Of a DNA stretch of 61,662 bases, positions 26,605-35,551 are shown piece by piece. The notes under the pieces were generated by a model that was not told the DNA's origin, did not search any database, and was given only the letters and a program-made list of their open reading frames with translations. The position numbers were made by a program, and so were the translations under genes. How positions within the stretch are numbered: the stretch's first letter is position 1; the number at the start of each line of letters is the position of its first letter. The DNA is from Thermoplasmata archaeon (GTDB lineage Archaea > Thermoplasmatota > Thermoplasmata > Methanomassiliicoccales > Methanomethylophilaceae), in contig SUSX01000002.1 of NCBI GenBank assembly GCA_015063195.1, positions 1-61,662 on the forward strand, given 5' to 3'.

Positions 26605-27626
26605 TACATATCCCTCCTTTTGATTATGAAGAATCCTCCTGCAAGACAGGCTATTCCCAAAACTATAGACGTGAGAATCATTACGATGGCGTTCATATCC
26701 ATGGTAATGGGTGTCATTAATTGACCGAATGCCAGAAGAGACAGACAATTCATGTTGAACATTGCCGAAATTACAGGTTGACCTAGGCTTGCCATAGCAA
26801 GGTCTGGGCCGGCAACAGGCAAATACAAAAGCAGGTCACCTAGTGCAGACAGAGGTTCCTTGAATGAAGAGAGTGCTTCAACATTGGGCAGGAATTTGAC
26901 TAAGATGATGAGTGCCGGCAATGCAATGGCCAGGAACAAAATCGCCCTCATGCTGGAACCTCTCTTAGAATGTGCACTCATCATGTACGTGAATGCACAG
27001 AAGAAGAATGTGGATGCCATCATAACCAACAGGGATTTGAACAAAGGCCCGGAATATGTTGCATCGGTTCCGCCCATCAGAGCCATCAATATCGAAATAC
27101 CGTAAGCTGCTGTTATAACTCCCCAGCAAAGAGTCAATCCTGCAAAGAATTTACCGATGTAGAATGCGAATCTGGACATAGGTAGTGGCAGAGAGAAGTA
27201 AATTGTACGCTCATTGTATTCACGTGGGAGCATTGAACCGCATACTGTAGTACAAATGAACATGGATATTATGGGCATTGCCATCAAACATGTAGAGATG
27301 TAGATGTTGGTTACATGACTGTTCTCTACTTCCATCAGATTATTAATCAACACAATGTAAATTATCGGAATGAGTGCAAGAAGAACCAGAAGTCCCCATA
27401 CGGTCTTTTCCTTTGTAAATCTCTTCATCTGTGTCAGATAAGCGATCCAGATTTGTTTGATATTGGATGGCAGCTCGTATGAGACATCCCTGTGTGCATC
27501 AGCATCACTGAGAGTTCTCTCAGCCTCATCGTAATCGTCCTTGATAGTCTCTACAGGTGCGGATTTCCTGAACATCTTGGTGAAATCAAATTTCTCCCCG
27601 CCGTTCTCTTTACCGAAAGGCTTCAT
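26604..27626 (-). CDS. ABC-2 type transporter permease
   Basis: The 340-residue protein has a cytoplasmic N-terminal helix (about residues 1-75) then six to seven hydrophobic segments, including VWGLLVLLALIPIIYIVLI, the CTTVCGSMLPREYNERTIYF loop and SIVLGIACLAGGFFIIKRRDM at the end. The loop LPREYNERTIYFSLPLPMSR is characteristic of ABC-2 permeases such as NosY-like exporters. It partners with the ATPase gene, which it overlaps by 4 bp (ATGA). The direction is export; the substrate is unknown. Confidence 0.88.
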   Translation of the reverse strand: MKPFGKENGGEKFDFTKMFRKSAPVETIKDDYDEAERTLSDADAHRDVSYELPSNIKQIWIAYLTQMKRFTKEKTVWGLLVLLALIPIIYIVLINNLMEVENSHVTNIYISTCLMAMPIISMFICTTVCGSMLPREYNERTIYFSLPLPMSRFAFYIGKFFAGLTLCWGVITAAYGISILMALMGGTDATYSGPLFKSLLVMMASTFFFCAFTYMMSAHSKRGSSMRAILFLAIALPALIILVKFLPNVEALSSFKEPLSALGDLLLYLPVAGPDLAMASLGQPVISAMFNMNCLSLLAFGQLMTPITMDMNAIVMILTSIVLGIACLAGGFFIIKRRDM

Positions 27627-28585
27627 TTTACATTCACCTCCCCGTCGTCGGTGAGCTGCATATACAGACTCTCGATATCTGCACCGGATTCATTCATCGA
27701 CAGCAGTCTGAGTTTGTGTCTGTATACCATATCAACGATGTCAGCCTGCTGTTCGTCCGTTCCGATGAATCTGAACTTAACAGATTTCTCTCCGGTACGT
27801 TCCAGGGATGAAACGCCCTGCATATGTTCAATATCGTAGACGAAAGTGTTATCGAATTCAGTCAAAGTCTTAAGTTCGATGTCCACACCTCTTGCATCCA
27901 TTGCTGCGTTGTGGATCAAAGTGTTCACATCACCGCTGATGATCTTCTTTCCGTGGTTGATCATCGTCATGGATGTACACATCTCAGAGACTTCTTTGAG
28001 AATATGAGTGCTGATAAGAAGTGTCAGATCTCTCTTCTTAAGATTGTTCAGTGTCTGTCTGATTTCAATCATTCCTCTGGGGTCGAGACCTGATGTGGGT
28101 TCGTCAAGGATAATAAGTTCCGGATTGGGAAGCATTGCCGCGGCAAGAGAGACTCTCTGCCTCATACCCTTTGAGAACTGACCGACGGGTTTGTCGCGCC
28201 ATTTCCACATCCTTACTTCTTCAAGAACGTCTCTTGCACGGATCCTGATCTCAGGTTTTGACAATCCATGGATCATTCCCACATATTCCAACATCTCTGC
28301 GGGAGTAAAATTCGGATATGATTCGGGAGTCTCAATGACACAGCCTACGTGCCTCATAGCCTCCTTATGATTCATGGAGTCCACACCGTTTACCAGGATG
28401 GTACCTTCAGTCGGCGTCACCAACCCTGTGATTGCTTTCAGGGTCGTACTCTTTCCTGCACCGTTCGGACCGAGGAGTCCCATGAACTCTCCTTTCTTCA
28501 CAGTCATGGACAGGTTGTCCACCGCAGTGAAAGAACCGTAACGCTTCGTGAGGTTCTGAACCTCCAATAAAGCGTGTTCGCTCAT
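27623..28585 (-). CDS. ABC transporter ATP-binding protein (ABC-2 exporter)
   Basis: The 320-residue ATPase has Walker A LGPNGAGKSTTLKAI, signature FSKGMRQRVSLAAAM, Walker B LIILDEPTSGLDP, and switch region LISTHILKEVSEM. It has the C-terminal extension typical of NosF-like exporter ATPases. It is the first gene of a three-gene operon with permease and surface protein. A TATA-like ATATTAAATA at about 28607-28616 lies 26 bp upstream, so the transcript is leaderless. Confidence 0.93.
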   Translation of the reverse strand: MSEHALLEVQNLTKRYGSFTAVDNLSMTVKKGEFMGLLGPNGAGKSTTLKAITGLVTPTEGTILVNGVDSMNHKEAMRHVGCVIETPESYPNFTPAEMLEYVGMIHGLSKPEIRIRARDVLEEVRMWKWRDKPVGQFSKGMRQRVSLAAAMLPNPELIILDEPTSGLDPRGMIEIRQTLNNLKKRDLTLLISTHILKEVSEMCTSMTMINHGKKIISGDVNTLIHNAAMDARGVDIELKTLTEFDNTFVYDIEHMQGVSSLERTGEKSVKFRFIGTDEQQADIVDMVYRHKLRLLSMNESGADIESLYMQLTDDGEVNVK

Positions 28586-28698
28586 GAAATTTGATACAAT
28601 TTTTGTGTATTTAATATGTGCATGTTTTCAGCAGTGAAAATGCATAAATTCCATCGCCGTTAAGATTCCAACAATTCTGTTAAGAATATGCCAGATTA

Positions 28699-29385
28699 TT
28701 ACAGAATAACAGGTACTGGACCACCCATTTCTATGGAGTCTTCAGTGACCGTCGAGTTATAAGCGAAGATGTTCACGCCTGATTTCTTTGCCAAGCGCAG
28801 TGCATCGGAGAATTCCGGATCTGTAGTATCATTGGGGGAGAACGATTCCACATCACTCATCTGAATAAGGAACACTATGCACGGTATGTATCCGTCCTTT
28901 TGAGATTCTATCAACTCAAGGATGTGTTTCCTTCCTCTTTCGGTGGGGGCATCGGGGAACATGACTTTATCATCAATTTCTAAGGTAACTCCTTTGACCT
29001 CGATCAGATATTTGTTCTCAGAATCTTCCGCATAGATGTCTATTCTGGAATTTCCGTATCTGTATTCTCTTTTGATGTATGTCACTGAAGAGAACAGAGG
29101 AATTTTCTTTAGATAGTGGGCAACAGTATCATTCGGAATCTGGCTGTCGATGTTTATTAGTCTGTTTCCTTTTCTTACAGTGACAAGATCGTATTTGGTC
29201 GATCTGTTTGGATTATCTGAAACGGCGAGAAAGACTTCGACACCGTCAATCAGGAGTTCTTTACATCTTCCGGTATTTTTCACATGACATTTTTCGAGAA
29301 TACCGTCGATTTCCACATAGGCTATGAATCTGTTAGGTCTGCTTCTGAAAATTCCGCGGACAATTTTGTCATAACCTATGGCCAT
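28699..29385 (-). CDS. sfsA: SfsA-family DNA/RNA nuclease
   Basis: The 228-residue protein matches SfsA: FRSRPNRFIAYVEIDG, HVKNTGRCKELL, TKYDLVTVRKGNRLINIDSQ (N at the conserved site), the catalytic-type SRIDIY and KYLIEVKGVTLE (D and E-x-K of a nuclease core), and FPDAPTERGRKHILEL. The old name (sugar fermentation stimulation) reflects an E. coli phenotype; the fold is a PD-(D/E)XK nuclease with an N-terminal OB domain. It is monocistronic. A 113-bp gap separates it from the ABC operon; only the exporter promoter is seen there. Confidence 0.92.
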   Translation of the reverse strand: MAIGYDKIVRGIFRSRPNRFIAYVEIDGILEKCHVKNTGRCKELLIDGVEVFLAVSDNPNRSTKYDLVTVRKGNRLINIDSQIPNDTVAHYLKKIPLFSSVTYIKREYRYGNSRIDIYAEDSENKYLIEVKGVTLEIDDKVMFPDAPTERGRKHILELIESQKDGYIPCIVFLIQMSDVESFSPNDTTDPEFSDALRLAKKSGVNIFAYNSTVTEDSIEMGGPVPVIL

Positions 29386-29553
29386 GTAATAGTGAAAGGA
29401 TTTAGGATATTTGTATATGCGTCAGATATAGTCCGGACTGTTGATTAGAGTGAGTTTTTGGTTCTACTGTAGCTTGAGTAGAGTATGGATTACGGTAGAG
29501 AAAAATTTATTATGATTTATTTTCTTCAAAATGTTATAAAAATATTTATTACG

Positions 29554-29563
29554 TTTTATTTAT
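29554..29563 (+). promoter_or_regulatory. TATA-like promoter of the 32-residue ORF
   Basis: TTTTATTTAT is centred about 25-26 bp before ATG 29584. The surrounding region is very A/T-rich, so other TATA-like words occur (for example TTATAAAAATATT at about 29534-29546). Confidence 0.35.
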
Positions 29564-29583
29564 CTGAAATCAGTGAGAGTATC

Positions 29584-29682
29584 ATGTTAATCAGAAGAAA
29601 AGATTACATGGACCGTCTCGGATTGGGTTCGGAAGACGGCATAGATATAGTAAATCTATATGGTTGGCTACTAAATGATTGA
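29584..29682 (+). CDS. 32-residue soluble microprotein
   Basis: ATG 29584 to TGA 29682 encodes a small protein, MLIRRKDYMDRLGLGSEDG followed by IDIVNLYGWLLND. It is amphipathic and charged, with no membrane segment or cysteine. An in-frame ATG at 29485 would add an AT-rich, hydrophobic extension that covers the TATA box; I reject it. The TATA-like box is 25-26 bp upstream of 29584, as for other leaderless genes. It is convergent with the coiled-coil gene (29691). I know no family. The codon pattern is genic, but the length makes this uncertain. Confidence 0.4.
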   Translation: MLIRRKDYMDRLGLGSEDGIDIVNLYGWLLND

Positions 29683-29690
29683 ATTGTTGT

Positions 29691-30221
29691 TTACAGAGTA
29701 TCCGGCAATTCATCCTGAAGTTCACGCAGTTCGTTGAGACATCTTACGAATTCCTGATGTTCTCTGTCTGCAGCTTCTCTGAGTTCCAATGATAACTGAT
29801 GACATTGGTCTGCCAATGATCTTGCAGCATCCACTTCAAGTCTGATTTTCTCAATCTGTTCGTGGATTGCCTGTGATTTTGCATGATTCTCCACAACTGA
29901 TCTGTGGTAAGCGTCCCTTTCCTCTTTCATCGCACCGAGGTCCCTGACGCCGTTGGCCTTTGCCTCATTGATTTTTTCTGTAAGGGATTCACGCTGAGCC
30001 TTAGCCTCTCTGGTCAATTGATTGAAATGATCCCTTTCGGTTTTCAGTTCATTGATCTTTGACATATGTTTTCTGGAGAGTTCTTTGTAATTGTCCCTCT
30101 TCATCTGCTGTGTCCTGGCCTGTTCCTGATAGTTGTCCCTCTTTTTCTTGTGGTTGTTGAGTTCTGCGTTCTTCTCTTTAAGGAGTTCATTGAGGGTCTT
30201 CAGTTCTTCATCAATGGTCAT
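29691..30221 (-). CDS. Long coiled-coil protein
   Basis: The 176-residue protein is almost wholly alpha-helical coiled coil with heptad-like patterns (LKEKNAELNNHKKKRDNYQE, MSKINELKTERDHFNQLTRE). It has repeated K-R-D-N-Y-x-E units near the N-terminus. I chose ATG 30221 over 30257 because the latter overlaps the preceding gene by 31 bp. From 30221 the gene begins 5 bp after that stop, with GGTGA before it. Related archaeal proteins are often misannotated as phosphoserine phosphatase; no phosphatase motif is present. It is the last gene of the regulator/GGR operon. Confidence 0.8.
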   Translation of the reverse strand: MTIDEELKTLNELLKEKNAELNNHKKKRDNYQEQARTQQMKRDNYKELSRKHMSKINELKTERDHFNQLTREAKAQRESLTEKINEAKANGVRDLGAMKEERDAYHRSVVENHAKSQAIHEQIEKIRLEVDAARSLADQCHQLSLELREAADREHQEFVRCLNELRELQDELPDTL

Positions 30222-30226
30222 ATCGT

Positions 30227-31264
30227 TCACCAGGAGTGTTTGAATGTCATAAGGCATCCGACATACATCTTCACATATTTCGGATGTTTCAATGTTGCTA
30301 TGATTCCGCCGATGTAGATGTTCTTATGTTTCCTGAAAGTTTCGGATGCTTCTATGAATTCCTTATCGGTCCATTTTTCCATGGAATATCTGAATTCCAT
30401 GAATCTTTCTGATGAAAGAATATTTTTCTTCCACCATTTCTGATATTGTTTTTCGCTTCCGGTTATGATGGCTTTGGCGCATTCCATTCCGGATACCATT
30501 GCAATCCTCAGTCCGCCAAAACTTATGGGGTTGGGCATTCCTGCGGCATCTCCGCAGAGGTATGCGTTGTTATCAGCTATCAGGGGAACGCTGCCGTAGG
30601 GAATGTGACGGGAACCGTGAGACACGGCATCGGTAAGATCTGCCATGCCTTTGACGGATCCAGCGTTTGTTCTGTTTCCCGAAGGGAAGTCCCATTCATA
30701 CATTCCTTTGTACTTTTCTCCCAGGAATATCCTGAAGCTGCCGTTATTGGGGCGGTCGATTATACATTCGGTGACAGGAACCATTCCTTTCGGTTCAGTT
30801 TTGAATATGTCTCTTCTGACAACGGAATGTGCACCGTCACATCCGACGATTACATCAAAATGCATCGTTCCGTTTCTTCCGGTATGTACATTGAAACCGT
30901 CGTTCCTTTCGACTTTCAGTACATTATCCTGAATGAATACGCACCCTGCATCGGAACATTTCTGTTTCAGATCCAAGAGGAACGGGACTCTGTCGACAAC
31001 TGCACCATCGATCTTCATGATCACGTCCGTATTTCCGGGAAATGAAAGTACGGTTTTGTCGACCCTGTTGATTATGAACTTTTCATCGATGTACTCCAAC
31101 TGTCTGAATGCTTTCAGGCTGATTCCCGCTCCGCAGACAGAATGGTATCTTCCGTATCCGCTTTCAGAGAATCTGTCAATAACTGTTACATCATGGCCTC
31201 TGTCTGAAAGATACAGTGATGTGTAAAGTCCTGCGGGACCTGCACCTACAACGCAGATTCTCAT
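30227..31264 (-). CDS. Geranylgeranyl-reductase-family flavoprotein
   Basis: The 345-residue oxidoreductase has the FAD dinucleotide motif VVGAGPAGLYTSLYLSDRGH with a following acid (VTVIDR), GCDGAHSVVRRD, and CGDAAGMPNPISFGGLRIAM for the flavin ribityl. The family saturates geranylgeranyl chains of archaeal membrane lipids, or acts on other polyprenyls. The protein is shorter than typical digeranylgeranylglycerophospholipid reductase, so the substrate is uncertain. Its ATG overlaps the regulator stop by 4 bp (ATGA). The arrangement suggests lipid modification under a dedicated regulator. Confidence 0.87.
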   Translation of the reverse strand: MRICVVGAGPAGLYTSLYLSDRGHDVTVIDRFSESGYGRYHSVCGAGISLKAFRQLEYIDEKFIINRVDKTVLSFPGNTDVIMKIDGAVVDRVPFLLDLKQKCSDAGCVFIQDNVLKVERNDGFNVHTGRNGTMHFDVIVGCDGAHSVVRRDIFKTEPKGMVPVTECIIDRPNNGSFRIFLGEKYKGMYEWDFPSGNRTNAGSVKGMADLTDAVSHGSRHIPYGSVPLIADNNAYLCGDAAGMPNPISFGGLRIAMVSGMECAKAIITGSEKQYQKWWKKNILSSERFMEFRYSMEKWTDKEFIEASETFRKHKNIYIGGIIATLKHPKYVKMYVGCLMTFKHSW

Positions 31265-32796
31265 TCAGATTCCTCCTTAAGTTCAGGCGGGAATTCTTCT
31301 CTGAAGATGCATGTGTGTATTGTTGCACCATCGGATTCAGTGTTATAATCGCTGATTATAGGTTTATTTCCGTGATATTTACCGATGATTCCTGAAATTA
31401 GACCGTCTATCATGTATGCAGATATCAGCCCGTCAGGCATTTCATTCGGAATTGTGAACTGTATTGTTAGCGGGGATATACCTGTACAAACAGGTGAGAG
31501 ATTTGCATAAATATTAAGACCGATGACATTCTGGATTGCGTCTAAAGGTGACGGCGGTAGCTCATAACTGTATTCGATGTCAGCGAAATAATCGCCGAAG
31601 AACTTGGCAAGGTCTTTACTGTCGAATCCAAGTTCGATGAGGGATGTTGCAGAGTATTTCACAATATCGTCCAGGAATTTGTGGTTGGCTGTTTCGGAAA
31701 TCTTGCTTGTGTACTTATTGAAGTCCAACAGTTTCTTGTTACGCCTCAGAATGACAGTACATGTCTTTTTCAGATACAGTGCACCGGACGGAGCGTGATA
31801 TGATTTGATTATTCCCTTGTCCATCAGAGTTTTGATATGCATGATTGTGGTGGATTTAGGGAACAGAAGTGCAAGAATTACTGTCTGCATCGGAATAGGG
31901 CCTTCGGACAGCATATCGATGATCTTCAGTTCGGCATCGTTCATCACAATGGTTGTATTCTTTCCTTCGGGGATGACGAACATGAACTGTGAATTATCAT
32001 CTTCTGAGGGTACGATGTCTTTGATATGTTTGATCGACGGATCCAGGGATTCGAAGATGACCGTGAAATGATTGTGCTGTTCGCCGACTTCTGAATATTT
32101 TTCGGTGATGTATCTGTTATAGATTATTTCATATGTTCCTATGACCAGGCCTATGAATGAGTTCAATATGAGTCTGTTTTCATCACGAATCTCGGATTTC
32201 AGGATGAGTTCCATTTCGATGGTATTTTCATCGGATGACAGTGTATGAACCGAACATTTCAGGGTGTATCCGTCGAAAAATTCAGAATAGACGTCTTCGG
32301 GTCTGTCGAAACCGAACTGATCGATAATGTATGATGCAGACCTTCTTCCGAATCTTCTGATCATATTTTTGAAATCGATACCTGTTTTGTTGAAAAAGAA
32401 CTGCTGTGATATGAGCGATGCAGCGAAATTCTTATCCGAACCCTCTTTCCAGAATTTGGCAATCTTATTTTCGGCATCAATGTTAAAATCTGAGTAAGCG
32501 GCGGAAAGTACTACATGGGATGATGACGTGTAATTGTATGTCTTTCCCGAGGCCTTTGTCTTTCTTATAAGTCCTTCCTTAACCATCTTTCCCAGGATGA
32601 AGTAAAGTGAGGATTGAGGAATCTCGGTATTAGAACAGAGATCCAGAGTACTGAACTCTCCTTTGCCGATTGTTCTGAGCACAGTAAGATACTGAAAATC
32701 CGTGACCGGAATGACTCTGCCGTCATCAGTAATCCTGACCTCAAAATCGTCATCCGGTGCCCTCATGAGATATACGATATTGTTCGAGTATTTCAT
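31261..32796 (-). CDS. Tandem winged-helix transcriptional regulator with duplicated sensor-like domains
   Basis: This 511-residue protein appears to be two copies of a unit made of a winged helix plus an effector-like domain. The first DNA-binding domain is at about 40-95 (SSLYFILGKMVKEGLIRKTK), and the second at about 285-345 (TIMHIKTLMDKGIIKSYH). After each comes a domain with similar helices (FAASLISQQFFF..GIDFKNMIRRFG in the first, KYSATSLIELGFDSKDLAKF in the second). Internal duplication is my reading of the sequence. Ligand unknown. It is the first gene of an operon with the reductase and coiled-coil genes, and divergent from addB. TATA-like GACTTATAATC at 32814-32824 lies 20-25 bp upstream. 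Confidence 0.68.
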   Translation of the reverse strand: MKYSNNIVYLMRAPDDDFEVRITDDGRVIPVTDFQYLTVLRTIGKGEFSTLDLCSNTEIPQSSLYFILGKMVKEGLIRKTKASGKTYNYTSSSHVVLSAAYSDFNIDAENKIAKFWKEGSDKNFAASLISQQFFFNKTGIDFKNMIRRFGRRSASYIIDQFGFDRPEDVYSEFFDGYTLKCSVHTLSSDENTIEMELILKSEIRDENRLILNSFIGLVIGTYEIIYNRYITEKYSEVGEQHNHFTVIFESLDPSIKHIKDIVPSEDDNSQFMFVIPEGKNTTIVMNDAELKIIDMLSEGPIPMQTVILALLFPKSTTIMHIKTLMDKGIIKSYHAPSGALYLKKTCTVILRRNKKLLDFNKYTSKISETANHKFLDDIVKYSATSLIELGFDSKDLAKFFGDYFADIEYSYELPPSPLDAIQNVIGLNIYANLSPVCTGISPLTIQFTIPNEMPDGLISAYMIDGLISGIIGKYHGNKPIISDYNTESDGATIHTCIFREEFPPELKEESE

Positions 32797-32881
32797 ACCT
32801 GTTCCGTGTTTTCAGATTATAAGTCGTTCGGAATCGGATGATGATTATGCTCCATGCATGCAAATTTCCATTTTTCAGAAC

Positions 32882-32891
32882 TTATTATATA
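32882..32891 (+). promoter_or_regulatory. TATA box of the addBA operon
   Basis: TTATTATATA is centred about 27 bp before ATG 32915, so the mRNA is leaderless. The divergent regulator promoter lies only about 60 bp away. Confidence 0.5.
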
Positions 32892-32914
32892 CTCGAAACG
32901 CAGAGTAATTCAAT

Positions 32915-35551
32915 ATGTATCTGTCGAAATCCATCGATGAAATCTATTCTGAAGTCAAGGGATATGATGTCGCTCTCTGCAACGATGCTCCTTTGGCATT
33001 GGCATTGAACAACCGCATCGATGTTGCAAAATTAGGCAGATTTGCAGTCACTCCGAGGCAGATCGTAAGTGAGATGGCAATCAAACTTACAGGTAAGCCG
33101 ATTATCGATGACATCACTTTGGTGAAGAAAGTTTCCGATGAAACAGGATACAGTATCAAATATGTTCATGCCGAAATCGAGAACATTAAAAGAATGATGA
33201 GGTTCACATCCACTCCCGAGAAGTATCTCGGAAGGAGATCGAGGAATGTATTGGCATCCTACAGGCAGTACAACACCTTGGAGAACATAATGCAGAATTA
33301 CGATTTCACTCAGAACCGTTTCTTTGAAGGAAAATCGGTTGTGGTAGTCGGACTGAATCTTTTCGATAATTTGGATAAGAACATCCTTCCGAAGAATTTT
33401 GATGAGGTTGATATCACCTCATGGGATGAATACAGGATGGATGAGGTCAGGATAATCGGTAACAACAGACAGATAGCAAAATGTGCCGTCGATATTGTCA
33501 AAAGGACCAAACCGACAGATGTAGCTATTGTTTTCGACACCAGTGATACAATGGCAGATGCGGTACGTTCCGCACTGTACCGCAGTAAGGTTCCGTTCAT
33601 CAATTCACTGACCGTGAGGGATCTGAACAGTGTAAGGGATTTTTTGGAATTTCTTACATTTTCACTCACATTCGATACAATATCTGTCAGTAAGGTAAGG
33701 GAACTGATCTCCGCATACGGAGGAAAACTATTCTCGAAATATGATAAGTATAATCTCTCCGCATATCAGAAGACCGGAGATATCAAGGACGAAAGGACGT
33801 TAGAATTGCTTGGATTGATGGAAAACATCGTTGATTTTACATTCCACGAAGTCTGTATGAAGGCAGTTCCCGCCAAGGAAAGAGGAAGTATCGTTCTTCT
33901 GCTTTCACAGATGGAATGTTCCGATGAGTATGTTTCATCCGATATCGTTGACGATCTGATCTATGCGGTAAACAACATAGGCAATCTTACACACAACGAA
34001 CAGATTCCTCAGGAGGAGAAAGAGGGTGTTCTTCTCGTTGACTGTAAACGTTCGGTTTTCATCGACCGCCCTATTGTTGTGTATGCAGGCATGAGTACGG
34101 AATGGAACCGTGACCTGAAGGAGTTCGACTTCCTTTCATTGGGAGAGAAGATGGATGAGGATGAGAGAAACGATCACCGTTTCTCATCCCTGATGCAGCA
34201 GGGCTCTGTCAGATTCTATTTAGCAAACAGTTCAAAGAACGGTAAGAAGGCACAGCCGTGTATCCATTTCATAAGATCGGTGGAAGATTCAGACGGAATC
34301 TACGGTTTTGAAGATTTAGCTGATAAGGTAATAAACGGTCCGTGGGAGGTCGTTCTTGAGGACAGGGGATTCACTGCAGATTCCGCTGTCATAGAACAGA
34401 GTATTGAGATTCCCCGTCCGTTCTCACAGTCATCATACAATGATTTCATCAAATGTCCAAGGATGTATATGATCAACCGTTTGGTCAGTTCTCCTGATAA
34501 TACACATACATTGACAGGAAACATGATCCACTCATATGCGGAGTTCCGTGCTTCATATCCTGATCTTGCAAAAGAGAACGGCCCCGATTATTATGCAAAG
34601 ATGATAGCCGAGAGATGCGCAGCCCTTACATCAGTCAGTCTGACAGATGTGGAGCGTTCCAAGATTACTGCTGCCGTAAGGGCTGTAGACACATTCATGG
34701 AAAGGCGCGGAATAAAACCGTCAGAATATAAGTTAAGAGCAGGTTCGAAACAGGAAGTGAATATGTTCCTGGAACATCACGGGCTGAATGAGGTTGGGGA
34801 TTGTACAGAGGTACAGGTCACATCGGCACAGTCCCACATGACAGGTGTGTTGGATCTGATATGGAACGATATAATCTACGATTTCAAGACAGGCAGCATT
34901 AAGAAATCATCGGATTTGGAGAAGTCAACCACATTCAGCGATAAAGGTGAAGGCAAGGACTATCAGGCATTGTTCTACCTCACACTGATGGATAACAAGT
35001 TCCGCGGAAGGGTGGATGAAATGCAGTTCATATTCACTCTGAATGATTATTACATGAATATCATCGAAGGCGGAACCGGAAACATCGGAATTACAAGTGT
35101 AGTTCTCGTAGACGATCTCGGGGATGGAATTATCAGATTCCATGATGACATATACAGTCCTAAGACATATTCAGAAAAAGGCGTGGATGCTAAGGAAGTA
35201 ATTGACATCTGCAGAAGTTACGGTGAACCTGATGATTGGGCAGAGAATCCTTCAATCATAGCTGAACTGAGGGAGCGTTATAAATTGAGCAAGAAAGACG
35301 CCGAAGGGGCCTTGAAAAAGATAACCAAACTATATTCTAAAGGCAGATTCTCCAATGGCAAGTATCTTGTAATCACATACAGGGAATTAGAGGAATTCAA
35401 GGAGCGCATAGCTTCGGATTACGAGAGACTCAAAGAATATCAGCGGTTCGGATTCCCTGCAGAACCGACGATATCCTGTGATAAATGCTACTGCAGATCG
35501 ATTTGTACTGCAGAACCCCACATAGGAGGTGAAGAGAATGTCTCTGAATGA
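32915..35551 (+). CDS. AddB-like nuclease/inactive helicase subunit
   Basis: The 878-residue protein has a helicase-like N-terminal region with no Walker A, as in AddB, and a C-terminal RecB-type nuclease. The nuclease core is TGVLDLIWNDIIYDFKTG (D-x-D/F-K). Four cysteines that bind an Fe-S cluster in AddB are present: one in FIKCPRMYMINRL and three in CDKCYCRSICT (with a further Cys). With AddA it resects double-strand breaks. AddAB is mainly bacterial; finding a pair in an archaeon is noteworthy. The stop overlaps the start of the helicase gene by 14 bp. Confidence 0.85.
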   Translation: MYLSKSIDEIYSEVKGYDVALCNDAPLALALNNRIDVAKLGRFAVTPRQIVSEMAIKLTGKPIIDDITLVKKVSDETGYSIKYVHAEIENIKRMMRFTSTPEKYLGRRSRNVLASYRQYNTLENIMQNYDFTQNRFFEGKSVVVVGLNLFDNLDKNILPKNFDEVDITSWDEYRMDEVRIIGNNRQIAKCAVDIVKRTKPTDVAIVFDTSDTMADAVRSALYRSKVPFINSLTVRDLNSVRDFLEFLTFSLTFDTISVSKVRELISAYGGKLFSKYDKYNLSAYQKTGDIKDERTLELLGLMENIVDFTFHEVCMKAVPAKERGSIVLLLSQMECSDEYVSSDIVDDLIYAVNNIGNLTHNEQIPQEEKEGVLLVDCKRSVFIDRPIVVYAGMSTEWNRDLKEFDFLSLGEKMDEDERNDHRFSSLMQQGSVRFYLANSSKNGKKAQPCIHFIRSVEDSDGIYGFEDLADKVINGPWEVVLEDRGFTADSAVIEQSIEIPRPFSQSSYNDFIKCPRMYMINRLVSSPDNTHTLTGNMIHSYAEFRASYPDLAKENGPDYYAKMIAERCAALTSVSLTDVERSKITAAVRAVDTFMERRGIKPSEYKLRAGSKQEVNMFLEHHGLNEVGDCTEVQVTSAQSHMTGVLDLIWNDIIYDFKTGSIKKSSDLEKSTTFSDKGEGKDYQALFYLTLMDNKFRGRVDEMQFIFTLNDYYMNIIEGGTGNIGITSVVLVDDLGDGIIRFHDDIYSPKTYSEKGVDAKEVIDICRSYGEPDDWAENPSIIAELRERYKLSKKDAEGALKKITKLYSKGRFSNGKYLVITYRELEEFKERIASDYERLKEYQRFGFPAEPTISCDKCYCRSICTAEPHIGGEENVSE

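Noticed and set aside
30446-31045. A 199-codon plus-strand frame opposite the GGR-family gene
   Set aside because: It is antisense to a well-supported flavoprotein; the openness is explained by codon bias on the real strand.
35529-35551. Programmed frameshift joining addB to addA
   Set aside because: AddA has its own ATG with a strong AGGAGGTG upstream, so two separate proteins are made; no slippery site was seen.
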